64,000 nt of DNA from Methylococcus sp. Mc7 (lineage in GTDB: Bacteria > Pseudomonadota > Gammaproteobacteria > Methylococcales > Methylococcaceae): assembly GCF_019285515.1 (NCBI RefSeq), contig NZ_CP079095.1:2111501-2175500 (forward strand), read 5' to 3'. The position numbers and the translations under genes were made by a program. The notes beneath the pieces are model-generated. The model saw nothing but the letters and a program-made list of their open reading frames with translations, had not been told where the DNA came from and searched no databases. This document shows, piece after piece, positions 53,291 through 63,400 of this stretch (position 1 is the stretch's first letter; every line of letters begins with the position of its first letter).

Positions 53291-54100
53291 ATGAAACTTA
53301 CAAAGCCCCTTCTTGAATTGCTCGCAGCAATGGCATTGTTCCTTTCCTTTGTATCTGCGGTCAATGCCGATGTTGCCGCTGACTATCTGCTCGATCGTCC
53401 TGCATTCAAAGCCACCACGAAATCGACCGATAGTCTGACATTTAACCTATATGATGACCAGGCGTGCACCCACCAGGTATTTACTCACAGCCTGTTGGCG
53501 GGAGATTCCTCTATTTCTTATGAAAAGCCGACTACCCAAAAGGTGAAAGGAGGGACAGCACCAGCGAAGACGATTCTCCTGCATACCACCCTTCCGTTCA
53601 CGACGCCTCCAGGACCTCTCTATCTCGTAGTCACTGGCCCCGGCATAGTTCCCGTGGGTGGGGCATGCCAGGTTCAGATCGGAACTGGGCCATACCGTTC
53701 TCGATATTTTACTTCCGGCGCGCTCAATACCCGCTCCCTCGATGCGACATCTACGTTCCAGAAGATCGACGACTTTTTGACATTCAACAAAGCGGACGTG
53801 GGCAGCCGTATCGAAGTCACTCTGAATGCGCTCGTTTTAGGGGGTAACTTTAGCGGTACCAATGGGGTCCAATTTCAGGTGAGAATAGACGGCAACCCGC
53901 CAACACAAGGAAACCTGGGTGCCATCACAACCACAAACACGAGAGAGTTCCTTTCTATTTTTGCGGTCTTCGAAGGGCTTCCCGCGGGAAGTCATACCGT
54001 CAGCGTATGGGCGAGGAGCGCCCCAGCCGGTACGTCAAATGGCGTAACGCTGGATGCCGGCGGCTGGGGCGGTCGCATCATAGTGAAGGAAACTTACTGA
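53291..54100 (+). CDS. Secreted protein of unknown function
   Basis: A 269-residue exported protein (signal peptide about residues 1-26, SAVNADVAADY) with a Ser/Thr/Gly-rich beta pattern: DSLTFNLYDDQACTHQVFTHSL, GPLYLVVTGPGIVPVGGACQVQI, then a second domain from ~residue 140 (RSLDATSTFQKIDDFLTFNK ... SHTVSVWARSAPAG). Two Cys may form a disulfide. I recognise no family. The base composition is more AT-rich than the surrounding genes, suggesting later acquisition. It stands alone. The 281 bp after it contain no gene I can support. Confidence 0.65.
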   Translation: MKLTKPLLELLAAMALFLSFVSAVNADVAADYLLDRPAFKATTKSTDSLTFNLYDDQACTHQVFTHSLLAGDSSISYEKPTTQKVKGGTAPAKTILLHTTLPFTTPPGPLYLVVTGPGIVPVGGACQVQIGTGPYRSRYFTSGALNTRSLDATSTFQKIDDFLTFNKADVGSRIEVTLNALVLGGNFSGTNGVQFQVRIDGNPPTQGNLGAITTTNTREFLSIFAVFEGLPAGSHTVSVWARSAPAGTSNGVTLDAGGWGGRIIVKETY

Positions 54101-54381
54101 TTCTGTCGATGTATCTGGCCGGTCGATGGCGTATGGAAGCGCCATCCGCCGGCTATCTGATCACTGCCACGTTGGCGTGGTGCCCTGTCTCAAATCCGGA
54201 GTTGGCCGATCCGGGCTCTAGGCGGGATATTCCGGATATCGCGGCCAGGGGGTTGCCGTCACACGGTCAGCCCGCGCCTGGGGCCGGGAATATGCGGGTC
54301 TTCGACAGCACAGGAATCTCACTTTCGACTGAGCCCGTTGGAATGACCGCCGCATTTCATCGACAGTGTGGGAGACGGCTC

Positions 54382-55809
54382 ATGAACGGTCCGTTGCGGT
54401 CGATCTTGCTCTGTCTGATCACGGCCCTGTTCGGGTGCGCTTTTGGGCCGCCCCCGACCGTGACCGAAACGGAGCTTGATGCGTCCCATCTCCTTATCCG
54501 GAATGCTTCCCTCCTGATCACCATGGATCCGGCCCTGGGCGAGGGGCCTCTCGGGATCGTCGAGGACGGGGACGTGCTGCTGGAAGGCGGCAGGATCGCC
54601 GCGGTGGGGCGGGGGCTGGACGGTGTAGGCCAGTCCACGCTGGATGCGGCCGGCAAGATCGTCATGCCGGGATTCGTCGATACGCATGATCACCTCTGGC
54701 AGTCCCTCATCCGCGGCTGTGCCAGCGATCGCGATCTCTACGGCTGGCTGGAGACTTGCGTGTATCCCATGGGCCGGATACGGATTTCGGAAGCGGACGC
54801 CTACGCGGCGGTGCGGCTCGGCGCCCTCGGACTCATCGGCACGGGGGTCACGACGGTCCTGGACTGGTCCCACGCTTTCAACCCCGGTTTCGTCGAGGGC
54901 AACCTGAGAGCCTTGCGCGATTCCGGTCTGCGATTCGTATTCGCTTACTGGCTCACCCCGCCGTGGGGCGAGGGATGCGGAGAAGCGGAGCGTCTTCGCA
55001 GGGATCTGCTCGGCCACCGGCCGGCGGCGGCTTTTCAGGTCGCAACGCACCCCACCCTGGCGAATCTGGATCAATTGAAGGAGGCGGTGCATTGTGCGGA
55101 AAAGCTCCATGTGCCGCTCAACGTGCATCTCGGCGAAAGCCCGAAAGACCCGCAGCAGGGGCAGATTCAGGCGCTGGAGCTGTCCGGCGCCCTGGACCGG
55201 CCACTATTGGCCGATCATGCGATTCACCTGACGGATGGGGATGTGGAACTGCTGGCGAGGCACCGGGTCGCGGTCGCGCACAATCCTCTGAGCAACATGC
55301 GGCTCGCCTCCGGCATCATGCGTCTGCCCGAAATGCATGGGGCGGGGCTCAGGATCGGGCTGGGTCTGGACGGCGGAACCGGGGACGGTCCGGACATGTT
55401 CGCCGACATGAAGGCCGCCGTCGGGTTGCAGCGTGCCCGCCTCGAGAGCGCCTCGGCGTATCCAGGCATTGCGGACGTCTTGCGCATGGCGACGCTGGGA
55501 GGCGCGGAAGCGCTCGGGCTCGACACGATCACCGGCTCCCTGACCCCGGGCAAGCGGGCGGACCTCATCATCCTCGACCCGGGAAGCGCGAATATCGCCC
55601 CGCGCTGGGATTGGCCCAGCCAGATCGTCCTCAACGGGCAGCCGGCGAACGTGGAGTACGTCTTCGTTGACGGCCGTGCCCTGAAAGCGGAAGGTAAGCT
55701 CGCCGAGGACCAGGAAAAGAATGCCGTGCAGGCGGCGGAGGCGGCGGCACGCAGAGTCCGGGCCGCCTTGGGCGTTAGCCGCGTTCGGCCACCGGCCGGG
55801 CACGATTGA
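54382..55809 (+). CDS. Lipoprotein amidohydrolase/deaminase
   Basis: From ATG 54382 the 475-residue protein has a lipoprotein signal (LLCLITALFGCAFG) followed by an intact amidohydrolase domain: VDTHDHLWQSLIRG (HxH metal ligands), VPLNVHLGES (His), LADHAIHL (His), GLGLDGGTGDGPDMFADMK (catalytic Asp). The pattern is closest to the TrzN/AtzB/cytosine-deaminase group. Those enzymes are normally cytoplasmic, so the lipobox is unusual and implies periplasmic action. An in-frame extension upstream to 54007 lacks coding character. A methyltransferase gene follows 53 bp later. Confidence 0.85.
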   Translation: MNGPLRSILLCLITALFGCAFGPPPTVTETELDASHLLIRNASLLITMDPALGEGPLGIVEDGDVLLEGGRIAAVGRGLDGVGQSTLDAAGKIVMPGFVDTHDHLWQSLIRGCASDRDLYGWLETCVYPMGRIRISEADAYAAVRLGALGLIGTGVTTVLDWSHAFNPGFVEGNLRALRDSGLRFVFAYWLTPPWGEGCGEAERLRRDLLGHRPAAAFQVATHPTLANLDQLKEAVHCAEKLHVPLNVHLGESPKDPQQGQIQALELSGALDRPLLADHAIHLTDGDVELLARHRVAVAHNPLSNMRLASGIMRLPEMHGAGLRIGLGLDGGTGDGPDMFADMKAAVGLQRARLESASAYPGIADVLRMATLGGAEALGLDTITGSLTPGKRADLIILDPGSANIAPRWDWPSQIVLNGQPANVEYVFVDGRALKAEGKLAEDQEKNAVQAAEAAARRVRAALGVSRVRPPAGHD

Positions 55810-55862
55810 GCCGTGCCGGCCTTCGGCTGAACGCCATCATTCGTTGTGGAGGAAACCTCATC

Positions 55863-56648
55863 GTGCGTACCGACTACGACCCCATCGCCGAACGATACAA
55901 GCGGGCTAAGCTGCAGCCTTGGCGGAATTGCATCGAAGCCTTCACTCTGCTGGACTTGGTCGGAAACCTTTCCGGCCAGGCGGTCGTGGACGTCGCCTGC
56001 GGGGAGGGTTTCTACACCCGGAGGCTCCGGGCCCAAGGCGCGGCCCGAGTGCTGGGCATCGACCTGTCCGAGCGCATGGTCGAACTCGCCCGTGAGCAGG
56101 AGGCGGAGCAGCCCTTGGGCATCGACTACCGCGTGGGAGACGGCAAGAACCTGTCCCTGCCTTCCGAATTCGACCTGGCGGTGGCGGCTTACCTCTTGAA
56201 CTACGCGGCGGACCGGCACGAGCTGGAAGCCATGTGCGCCGGGATATCGGCCTGCCTCCGGCCGGGGGGACGCTTCGTGACGGTCAATTCGAATCCGGCC
56301 ATGGACTTTTCGGCGCTTCCCTCCTACCGTCGGTACGGCTTCGACACCCGAGTGGCGGGAGAAATCCGCCAGGGTATGCCGGTGACCTGGACTTTTTTCC
56401 TGGAAGACGGCCCGCTCGAGATCGAGAACTACTATCTCGACGTGCCGGCCCATGAGGCCGCGTTCCGTGCCGCCGGATTCCGGGAAATCCGCTGGCATGC
56501 CCCCAGGCTGTCCCCGGAGGGCAAGGCGGAGTTCGGCGAAGACTTCTGGGCGGATTTCCTCGACCATCCGCCGGTGATCTTCATCGAGTGCCTGAGAGCT
56601 GCCGGGGGGCGTCAAGTCTTCAGCAGGCCGGAGACCGCGGCGCACTGA
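55863..56648 (+). CDS. SAM-dependent methyltransferase
   Basis: From GTG 55863 (GGAGGAAA nine bases upstream) the 261-residue protein has the SAM-binding motif VVDVACGEGFYTRRL, GIDLSERMVELA, VAAYLLNYA and CLRPGGRFVTVN, typical class I. The substrate is unknown. It lies behind a lipoprotein amidohydrolase and its last 37 bp overlap the end of the convergent aldo-keto reductase gene. The in-frame ATG at 55806 is upstream of the ribosome binding site. Confidence 0.85.
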   Translation: MRTDYDPIAERYKRAKLQPWRNCIEAFTLLDLVGNLSGQAVVDVACGEGFYTRRLRAQGAARVLGIDLSERMVELAREQEAEQPLGIDYRVGDGKNLSLPSEFDLAVAAYLLNYAADRHELEAMCAGISACLRPGGRFVTVNSNPAMDFSALPSYRRYGFDTRVAGEIRQGMPVTWTFFLEDGPLEIENYYLDVPAHEAAFRAAGFREIRWHAPRLSPEGKAEFGEDFWADFLDHPPVIFIECLRAAGGRQVFSRPETAAH

Positions 56649-57463
56649 TCCTGCGTCAGCTCGAATTCGAAGATCGCCAGGTCTTCCCGCATGTGGGCTT
56701 CCGATGCCGTTCCGGTCAAGGGGACGACGCCGATCTGGGTGAGATAGCGGAAGAAGACCTGCGCGGGCGTGCGGCCGTGAGTCGACGCCAGAGCCCGCAG
56801 CGTGGCATGGGCCAGGATCGACGGGTTGGCGGTCAGGGTCCAGAAGCTCTGATAGACGATCCGGTTGTGCCGGCAGAATTCCCGGATCTCGCGGTCGTAC
56901 CGGGTCTTTGCATAGAAGCGGTTCTGCACCACGGCCGGTTTGACCCGGCTCAGGCGGTACAGGCATTCCAGCAGTTCGGGCCGGTAGCAGTTGCTGATCC
57001 CCAGTTGCCTGGCGCCGCCGCCGTCGAAGACCGTCTCCATCGCCCGCCATGCTTCCAGGGTATCGCGCTCGTCCGACAACGGCGAATGCAGGATCAGACA
57101 GTCCAGATAAGGCGTGCGGAGATTCTTCAGCGAGGTTTCGAAGGACTGGGCGACTTGCTCGGCCAGGCTCGCCGTTGGATCGTAGGGTATCCGCTCGGGG
57201 TCCTGGCCGTCGACCGGGGTGAATTTGCTCTGGAGGTAGAGGTCGGCCCGTTTCAGGCCGGCATTCGTACTCGCCGCGAGGCCGGCGCCGACACCGGCTT
57301 CGTCGTAATGTCTGGGCTGGCAGGCGGTGTCGATGCCGCGGAATCCGAGCGAGACGGCCTGTTCCACCAGGGCCGCGGTACGGTCCTTTTTCCAGGCCGT
57401 GCCGTAGATGATGCCGGGCATGCGGACGCCGTAAGCGGAAACCAGAAAGCCGTCTTTTTGCAT
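56612..57463 (-). CDS. Aldo/keto reductase
   Basis: From ATG 57463 the 283-residue protein has the AKR tetrad: Asp in GFRGIDTACQPRHYDEAGVG, Tyr in RHYDE, Lys in YLQSKFTP, His in DCLILHSPLS; the NADPH-binding end is GVVPLTGTASEAHMREDL. It reduces carbonyls with NADPH; the substrate is unknown. It is 10 bp downstream of a methyltransferase gene on the same strand, and converges with another one. A longer frame to 57820 overlaps that methyltransferase gene. Confidence 0.9.
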   Translation of the reverse strand: MQKDGFLVSAYGVRMPGIIYGTAWKKDRTAALVEQAVSLGFRGIDTACQPRHYDEAGVGAGLAASTNAGLKRADLYLQSKFTPVDGQDPERIPYDPTASLAEQVAQSFETSLKNLRTPYLDCLILHSPLSDERDTLEAWRAMETVFDGGGARQLGISNCYRPELLECLYRLSRVKPAVVQNRFYAKTRYDREIREFCRHNRIVYQSFWTLTANPSILAHATLRALASTHGRTPAQVFFRYLTQIGVVPLTGTASEAHMREDLAIFEFELTQDQCAAVSGLLKT

Positions 57464-57473
57464 CGGATCAACC

Positions 57474-58100
57474 TCAGGTGCGGCGCCACACGCTGGCCAG
57501 CCAGGGCTGCCGGTCGCGCGGCAGGCCGGCGGGCCGGTAATAGTGTTCCAGCTCCAGGAACCCGGCCGATGCCAGGAACCCGCGCCAGGTATCGAGATCG
57601 TAGTAGGCGCCGTAGCGTCCCCCGTTCCAGCCTTCCTCGTTCCGGCCCCTCGGATTCGAGGCGAACAGCACCCCTTCGGGTTTGAGCGCGGCGCGCAGCT
57701 CGCGGAGAACTCTCGGCAGCTCGCGGCTCGGCACGTGGAAGAGGGTCGCGTTGGCGAAAATTCCGTCGAAATGCCCGTCCGGGAGATCGAGGCTGAGGAA
57801 ATCCTGGTGCCAGACTTCACAGCCGCTGTAATCCTTCGCCATTTCGACGAAACGGAAGGCGCCGTCCAGGCCGATGGCGCGGTGTCCCAGTTCGGTGAAA
57901 GCCTTGAGGTCGCGCCCTGGCCCGCAGCCGAAATCCAGCACGGTGAACGGCGGCTCGTTCCGGATATGGGAGAGCAGGGCGGCGATGTTCTGGCTGACGT
58001 CGTGATCGCGCGTGCCCTCGAAGAACGCCTCGGCGTTGCGCTCGTAATGTCCGAGGGTTTCGGCGGAAATTCGGTCCGGCGTCTCCATGATTTTTTTCAC
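57474..58100 (-). CDS. SAM-dependent methyltransferase
   Basis: A 208-residue class I methyltransferase with TVLDFGCGPGRDLKAF, AIGLDGAFRFVEMA, FDGIFANATLFHVP and LKPEGVLFASNPRG. It is of the UbiE-like small-molecule type; the substrate is unknown. It is unrelated in detail to the methyltransferase at 55863. It precedes an aldo-keto reductase gene on the same strand and likely shares its transcript. From 58101 to 58347 I see no gene. Confidence 0.85.
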   Translation of the reverse strand: MKKIMETPDRISAETLGHYERNAEAFFEGTRDHDVSQNIAALLSHIRNEPPFTVLDFGCGPGRDLKAFTELGHRAIGLDGAFRFVEMAKDYSGCEVWHQDFLSLDLPDGHFDGIFANATLFHVPSRELPRVLRELRAALKPEGVLFASNPRGRNEEGWNGGRYGAYYDLDTWRGFLASAGFLELEHYYRPAGLPRDRQPWLASVWRRT

Positions 58101-58347
58101 CGTTGTGTCGACACTGGTGGGAAGTGGAATTAACCATACTATGGCGCTGGGTTATATGAGGCAACGCTTTTGGGGCCGCGACGGGCTCGCTGTGGTGAGC
58201 GATCCCGGAAACAGTGAACTGACCGGGCGGAGCGCAATGTCGGCGCCGGCGAGTCTTCCGCAGGGATCGAATGCGGACGATGTGGCGCCTTCAGACGCAA
58301 AGGCCACCCTATTGGTGTCATACTGGTGTCTTTCGACGGAGACCGCC

Positions 58348-58593
58348 ATGGCCGCCAGCCTGACCCTCAAGAATATCCCCGATGAAATCTACGATCGCCT
58401 CAAAGAGGCGGCCCAGGCGCATCACCGCAGCCTGAACAGCGAGGTGATCGCCTGCTTGGAGCAGGCCCTGATGCCGCTCCGTATCAGTCCGGGCGAACAC
58501 CTCGCCCGTGCCCGGCGAATACGCGAAGGGTTGCAGCCTGGTCAATTCAAGGCTGACGAGATTGCGGAGGCCATCGATCAGGGCCGTCCATGA
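58348..58593 (+). CDS. FitA-like ribbon-helix-helix antitoxin
   Basis: From ATG 58348 the 81-residue protein has ASLTLKNIPDEIYDRLKEAA, AHHRSLNSEVIACLEQAL, the FitA/Arc ribbon-helix-helix pattern. The C-terminal half (GLQPGQFKADEIAEAIDQGRP) is the toxin-binding tail. It overlaps the start of a PIN-domain toxin (ATGA). The two together should form an autoregulated toxin-antitoxin operon. A longer frame to 58087 is not native. Confidence 0.88.
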   Translation: MAASLTLKNIPDEIYDRLKEAAQAHHRSLNSEVIACLEQALMPLRISPGEHLARARRIREGLQPGQFKADEIAEAIDQGRP

Positions 58594-58991
58594 TCGTGGT
58601 GGACACCAACGTCCTGGCCTACCTGTATCTGCCGACGGAGTTCACTCCGCTGGCGGAACGGCTTCTGGAGCACGAGCCGGACTGGGTTGCCCCCCTGCTC
58701 TGGCGCAGCGAACTGCGCAACGTGCTCACCCTCTACCTGCGCAGGCGGCTGCTGAACTTCGACCAGGCTTACGCGATACAAACGGAGGCGGAGACGCTCC
58801 TGGCGGATCGGGAATACACCGTCGATTCCTTCGAAGTGCTGCGCCTCGTTGAGGATAGCGAATGCTCAGCCTACGACTGTGAATTCGTGGCCCTGGCCAG
58901 GCGGCTCGCGGTTCCTCTGGTGACCGCCGACCAGAAAGTGCTCAAGAATTTTCCAGGGGTCGCCACTTCCCTCGTCGAGGCCACGCGCTGA
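58590..58991 (+). CDS. vapC: PIN-domain toxin (VapC family)
   Basis: A 133-residue PIN domain with the acidic metal-binding residues in MIVVDTNVLAYL (Asp), LLWRSELRNVL (Glu), CSAYDCEFVALA (Asp) and LVTADQKVL (Asp). VapC toxins are RNases that cut tRNA or rRNA. It overlaps the antitoxin gene by 4 bp. All catalytic positions are present, so the toxin is likely active unless bound. From 58992 to 59174 I see no gene. Confidence 0.92.
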   Translation: MIVVDTNVLAYLYLPTEFTPLAERLLEHEPDWVAPLLWRSELRNVLTLYLRRRLLNFDQAYAIQTEAETLLADREYTVDSFEVLRLVEDSECSAYDCEFVALARRLAVPLVTADQKVLKNFPGVATSLVEATR

Positions 58992-59174
58992 ATGGTCTTG
59001 CCCGCCGGGCATCATGCGGATACCTGGGTTGCAGGCAGTCGAGCCTGCAAAGGGGCGTATGAGCCCATATGGAAAACCCTTCGAAAAACGCCGCCCCGAA
59101 GCCCCGTAAAATCGGGAGCTCCAGGGGGCGACGAAAGTCATAAGGCAAACACAGGATTTCAAAAACGCAAAGGC

Positions 59175-59489
59175 ATGAACCATATCGATACATTGATCCG
59201 CTTGATCGACCAAGGCTTTTCGACTCAGGTGATGCTGAAGGACGGAAGCATGATCCTCGGGTTTCGGCCGCACGACATCATCGCCAGGGGCAGCGTGTCG
59301 GCGGGGGTCGTCGTGGCGCGCGGCCTGGTGGGCGGAGAGGACCGGGTCGTTCCTCTGTGCGACGTAGGCGGCGTCTTCAGCGAGCATCCGCGCGAGGCCC
59401 TCACGGCGGACGCAGGGTTTTTCCTGCGCAATCCCGTGCCTCGTGGATGGACCCGGATACACGCCGCAGCCGCCTCCGGCGGTCACTGA
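59175..59489 (+). CDS. Small protein of unknown function
   Basis: From ATG 59175 the 104-residue protein reads NHIDTLIRLIDQGFSTQVML, GSMILGFRPHDIIARGSVSA, VVARGLVGGEDRVVPLCDVG. A short helix is followed by beta strands, as in a small SH3/Sm-like domain. I recognise no family. It faces a SWIM protein gene convergently. A longer frame to 58992 has no ribosome binding site and poor coding character. Confidence 0.5.
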   Translation: MNHIDTLIRLIDQGFSTQVMLKDGSMILGFRPHDIIARGSVSAGVVVARGLVGGEDRVVPLCDVGGVFSEHPREALTADAGFFLRNPVPRGWTRIHAAAASGGH

Positions 59490-59599
59490 TCGGCTCCGCT
59501 TCGGCGGGGTTCGGGGCGGGGCGGCGCAGAGCTGCCGGGCGGCTTTCAGTCGCTGGTTCCTGGGGAGGTTTCTTTCCCGCGCTTCGAGGGCGCAAGACG

Positions 59600-60436
59600 T
59601 CACCACTCCTTTTCCCGCTTCCGGACCGCGTCGTAGATCATTTCCATGGCCGCGGGAAACGGCAGCGAGAGATTCCAGAATTCCGGAAAATCGCCGCCTT
59701 TCCGGATCAACAAGGCGGGCACGGTGGTCGTAGCCGGAGTTTCCGGCAGTTCGGGCAGGCGTTTCGGGGCATCCCAGAACGCTCCGGGGGCGCAGGTTCC
59801 CGGCGGAGGGGCAGGCTGCGGGCGGGTGAAATAGGCATCCACGACCCGCAGCCCTTCCTCCCGTTCGGCGTCTCGAGCCTGCGCCAGCACCTTGCCCAAA
59901 GGCGTCTGGCGCAGTTGCTCGAACAGGCTCGCGCGCGGCAGGCCGCGCAATTCGAACAACAGGAAAGGGTCCTGGTCGAGCTGCGCCGAAAGCAGATAAC
60001 AGAGGCCGGCGATGTGCTTGCAGGGATTCTGGTAGTCCGGGCAGGAGCAGCGGGTCTTGAAGTCCTTCGCGCTATGGGGCAGCAGGTGCAGGTCGAGCAG
60101 CTCGAACGGCTTCTCGATGTTTTCCGGCATCTCGTTCAACAGCAATCGCGAGACGAAAGCGGCGCGGGAGCCCAGGTGGCGGACGAGCAGCGCCCAGTCG
60201 CTGTCGCGGATGGGGCTGAGCGACAGCGCCGTGTCGTAAGTGGGTTCCTGGTATATGCCGTAATAGGGGTTCGCGTTGCCGCGAATCCTGGCCGAGACCT
60301 CGCCCTTCTTCAGTTGCCATGACTTGATGCGGTCGCTGCCGGCATAGCTGCGGCCGCGGGCGAGGCGGGCGGCATCGGTGAAGCGTTCGAGGGCGGCGAT
60401 GAAGCGCTGTCCCCACCAGGTGCGAATGGCTCGCAT
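59600..60436 (-). CDS. SWIM zinc-finger protein
   Basis: The 278-residue protein has the SWIM zinc motif TRCSCPDYQNPCKHIAGLCY (CxC-x6-CxH) at about residues 131-150. The N-terminal region WWGQRFIAALERFTDAARL ... RGRSYAGSDRIKSWQLKKGE is typical of the proteins encoded beside SNF2 helicases. It likely binds DNA or a partner protein. It is immediately downstream (19 bp) of an SNF2 helicase gene on the same strand, the common pairing. The C-terminal third is Pro-rich. Confidence 0.9.
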   Translation of the reverse strand: MRAIRTWWGQRFIAALERFTDAARLARGRSYAGSDRIKSWQLKKGEVSARIRGNANPYYGIYQEPTYDTALSLSPIRDSDWALLVRHLGSRAAFVSRLLLNEMPENIEKPFELLDLHLLPHSAKDFKTRCSCPDYQNPCKHIAGLCYLLSAQLDQDPFLLFELRGLPRASLFEQLRQTPLGKVLAQARDAEREEGLRVVDAYFTRPQPAPPPGTCAPGAFWDAPKRLPELPETPATTTVPALLIRKGGDFPEFWNLSLPFPAAMEMIYDAVRKREKEW

Positions 60437-60455
60437 GGCGTGTCCTCCCGATCCT

Positions 60456-63400
60456 TCAGTCGTCCAGGATAGTGGCGCGGTTCAAGGCGATGAGCTTCTT
60501 GAACGCGTCGTTGTCGAGCTGGGCCAGCCAGGATTCGTCACTGCCGACGATGGCTCCGGCCATGCGCTTCTTGTCTTCGATCATCTGGTCGATGCGCTCT
60601 TCCAGGGTGCCCAGGGTGAGGAATTTGTGCACGAATACGTTGCGGGTCTGGCCGATGCGGAAGGCGCGGTCGGTGGCCTGATCCTCCACCGCGGGGTTCC
60701 ACCAGCGGTCGAAATGGAAGACGTGATTGGCGCGGGTGAGGGTGATGCCGACGCCGCCTGCCTTGAGCGAGAGCACGAACACCGCCGGCGGCGTCTGCGG
60801 GTCCTGGAAGCGGGCGATCATCTGCTCCCGCTTCTGGCGCGAGGTGCCGCCGTGCAGATAGTAGGTCTGACAGTCCAGGTGCGTTTTCAAATGCCGTTCC
60901 AGCCGCTCGCCGATCTCGGTGAACTGTGTGAAGACCAGTGCGCTTTCCCCTTCCGCCAGGACGTCGCCCAGCATGTCGGCCAAGCGCTCCAGCTTGTGCG
61001 AGCGCTGGGGGTCGAACGGGCTGTCGTCCTGCAGAAACTGCGCCGGATGGTTGCAAATCTGCTTGAGCCTCATGAGCGTGGACAGCATCAGGCCCTGGCG
61101 CTGAATGCCTTCGCTGGCTTCCAACTGCTTCTCCACGTCGCGCACCACCGCCTCGTACAGCGAGGCTTGCTCCCGGCTGAGGTTGCAGTATTGCTTGTTC
61201 TCCACCTTGTCGGGCAGGTCCTTGATGATGGCGGGATCGGTCTTCACGCGGCGCAGGATGAACGGCTCGACCAGGCGCCGGAGCTGCGCCGACCTGGCCG
61301 GGTCGTGGTCGCGCTGGATCGGCGTTTCGTAGTGTTTGCGAAAAGCCGCCTGCCTGCCCAGATAGCCGGGATTGAGGAAATTGAAGATCGACCACAGATC
61401 GAGCAGCCGGTTTTCCACCGGGGTGCCGGTGAGCGCCAGCCGCGAACCGGCGTCCAGCTTGAGGATGGCCTTGGTCTGCTTGGCTTCGGGATTCTTGATG
61501 TTCTGAGCCTCGTCCAGCACCAGGCGATGCCAGCGCACCGCGGACAGCAGCGCCGAATCCCGCAGCGCCAGGGCGTAGGAGACGATGACTACATCCTGGT
61601 CGAGGGCGGCAGCGGCAAAGGCTTGGGGATTCTTGCAGCGTTCGGCGCCGTGATGGACCAGGGTTTGCAGTTGAGGGGCGAAGCGTTCGATTTCCTTGCG
61701 CCAGTTTCCCAGGACCGAGGTCGGTGCAACCAACAGGGTGGGGGCGGGGCGGCCTGCCTGTGCTCTTTCGTGGAGCAGACGGGCGATGACCTGGATGGTC
61801 TTGCCCAGGCCCATGTCGTCGGCCAGACAGCCGCTCAGCTTGAGCGATTCCAGGAAGGCCAGCCAAGCCACGCCGCGCTTCTGATAGTCCCGCAACTGGG
61901 CCCGCAGACCCGGAGGGTCGTCGATCGGCTCCAGCCGGCTGTGATCGCGCAGCTTGTCGAGCATGGCGGCGAGGGCGTCAGTGGGGTCGATTTCGAAGAC
62001 ATCGTCCTCGTCCGCGGTGCGGTGCAGCATCGCCTGCACATCCAGGTTCTCACCGGCCTCGCCCTCCTTTTTCCAGAACGCCAGCATCTCCGCCATGCGA
62101 TCCTTGTCGAGCACGACCCACTGGCCGCGAAACTGCACCAGCGGGGTCTTGGCTTCGACCAGCCGGGCCCATTCTTCGGGGGCCACCGTTTCGCCGCCCA
62201 GGGTCAGCTCGTAGCGGAATTCCAGCAGTTCGTCCAGGCTCAGGTCCGCGCGCTTGGCGGCGGCGCTGGCCTTCTTGCCGGCAGGCGAAGATCGCATCCG
62301 CAGCTTGGCGCGGCGGCGTCCCTGCGGGGTCCACCAGGCGGGCACGATCACCCGGAAACCGGCGTCTTCCAGTATCCAGGAGGTTTCGGTCAGGAAGGCG
62401 AAGGCCTCTTCCAGCGACAGGACCATGCCAGTGGGTCGCGCGGTATCCAGGGCATCCCACAGGGCGGGATAGATACGGGCCATCTGGCCCAGATCGGTGA
62501 GCAGATCGGTCTCGAAAGTTGGCCCGAACTCGCGGCCCAGCGGTTCGCGTTCCCGATCCGGCAGCGGCCAATACTCGGCCAGGGGAATCCGCAGGGAAGG
62601 ATCGCGCCGCGACCAGGCCAGGAATTCCAGCGGCCAGTGCTCCGGTGCTTCGGCGGCGGGTTCATGGACCTGCAGCGCGAGCTGAAACGAACGCGTACCG
62701 CCGCTGCCGGCGACCCGTCGACGCCATTTCGTCCATTGCTCGGCCACTGTCGGGTCCGTGGCCGCCAGCCAGGGCGCTCTCCTGGGAGCGACGCAGGCCT
62801 CGGGCAGGAAGCTGGACTGGAGCTTTTTCAGCGCGGCCTGGGTCAACTGCGCTCTCCCGATGGCTTGGTGCAGCATCACTTCGGCGCAATGACGCAGGAT
62901 AGAAGCCGCTTCATACCCCGGCGCGGCGGCGGGCGGCATGCACTCGGCCGCTTCAACCAACAGGCGATCGTAGGCGTCGGAAAGAAATTCCCAGCCGGGA
63001 TGAAATGCGTAGGCCGATCCGTCCTTGCTCCGGCGGCAACGCATGGCCGGGACGTATTGGTCCTTCAGCAACAACGACCTGAGCGACTGGGTAAAAAAAT
63101 ACCAGAACAGAAAATCCTGGCCCGGCCGGACGTCCCCGCCCTGGACGAGCAGGCGGTAATGCAGTTCGTTGATGGTCTGGATCGGAGCCGACGGGAGGCG
63201 GAAGCAATCGACTTTCCAGGCCGCCCACTCGCTCTGTTCGGGCAGCTCCGTTTCGGACAACAGCTCCGGCGAGGGGAGCGGTCCTCCCTCGGCGCTCGGG
63301 AGATACAAGGATTGCGCAGCGCAAAAGCCGGGCGCGAAGGACCGGTCCAGTATCTCGTTGAGCCAGATCAGAAGCGACTTGGCGTAGCGCTGGCGTGGGT

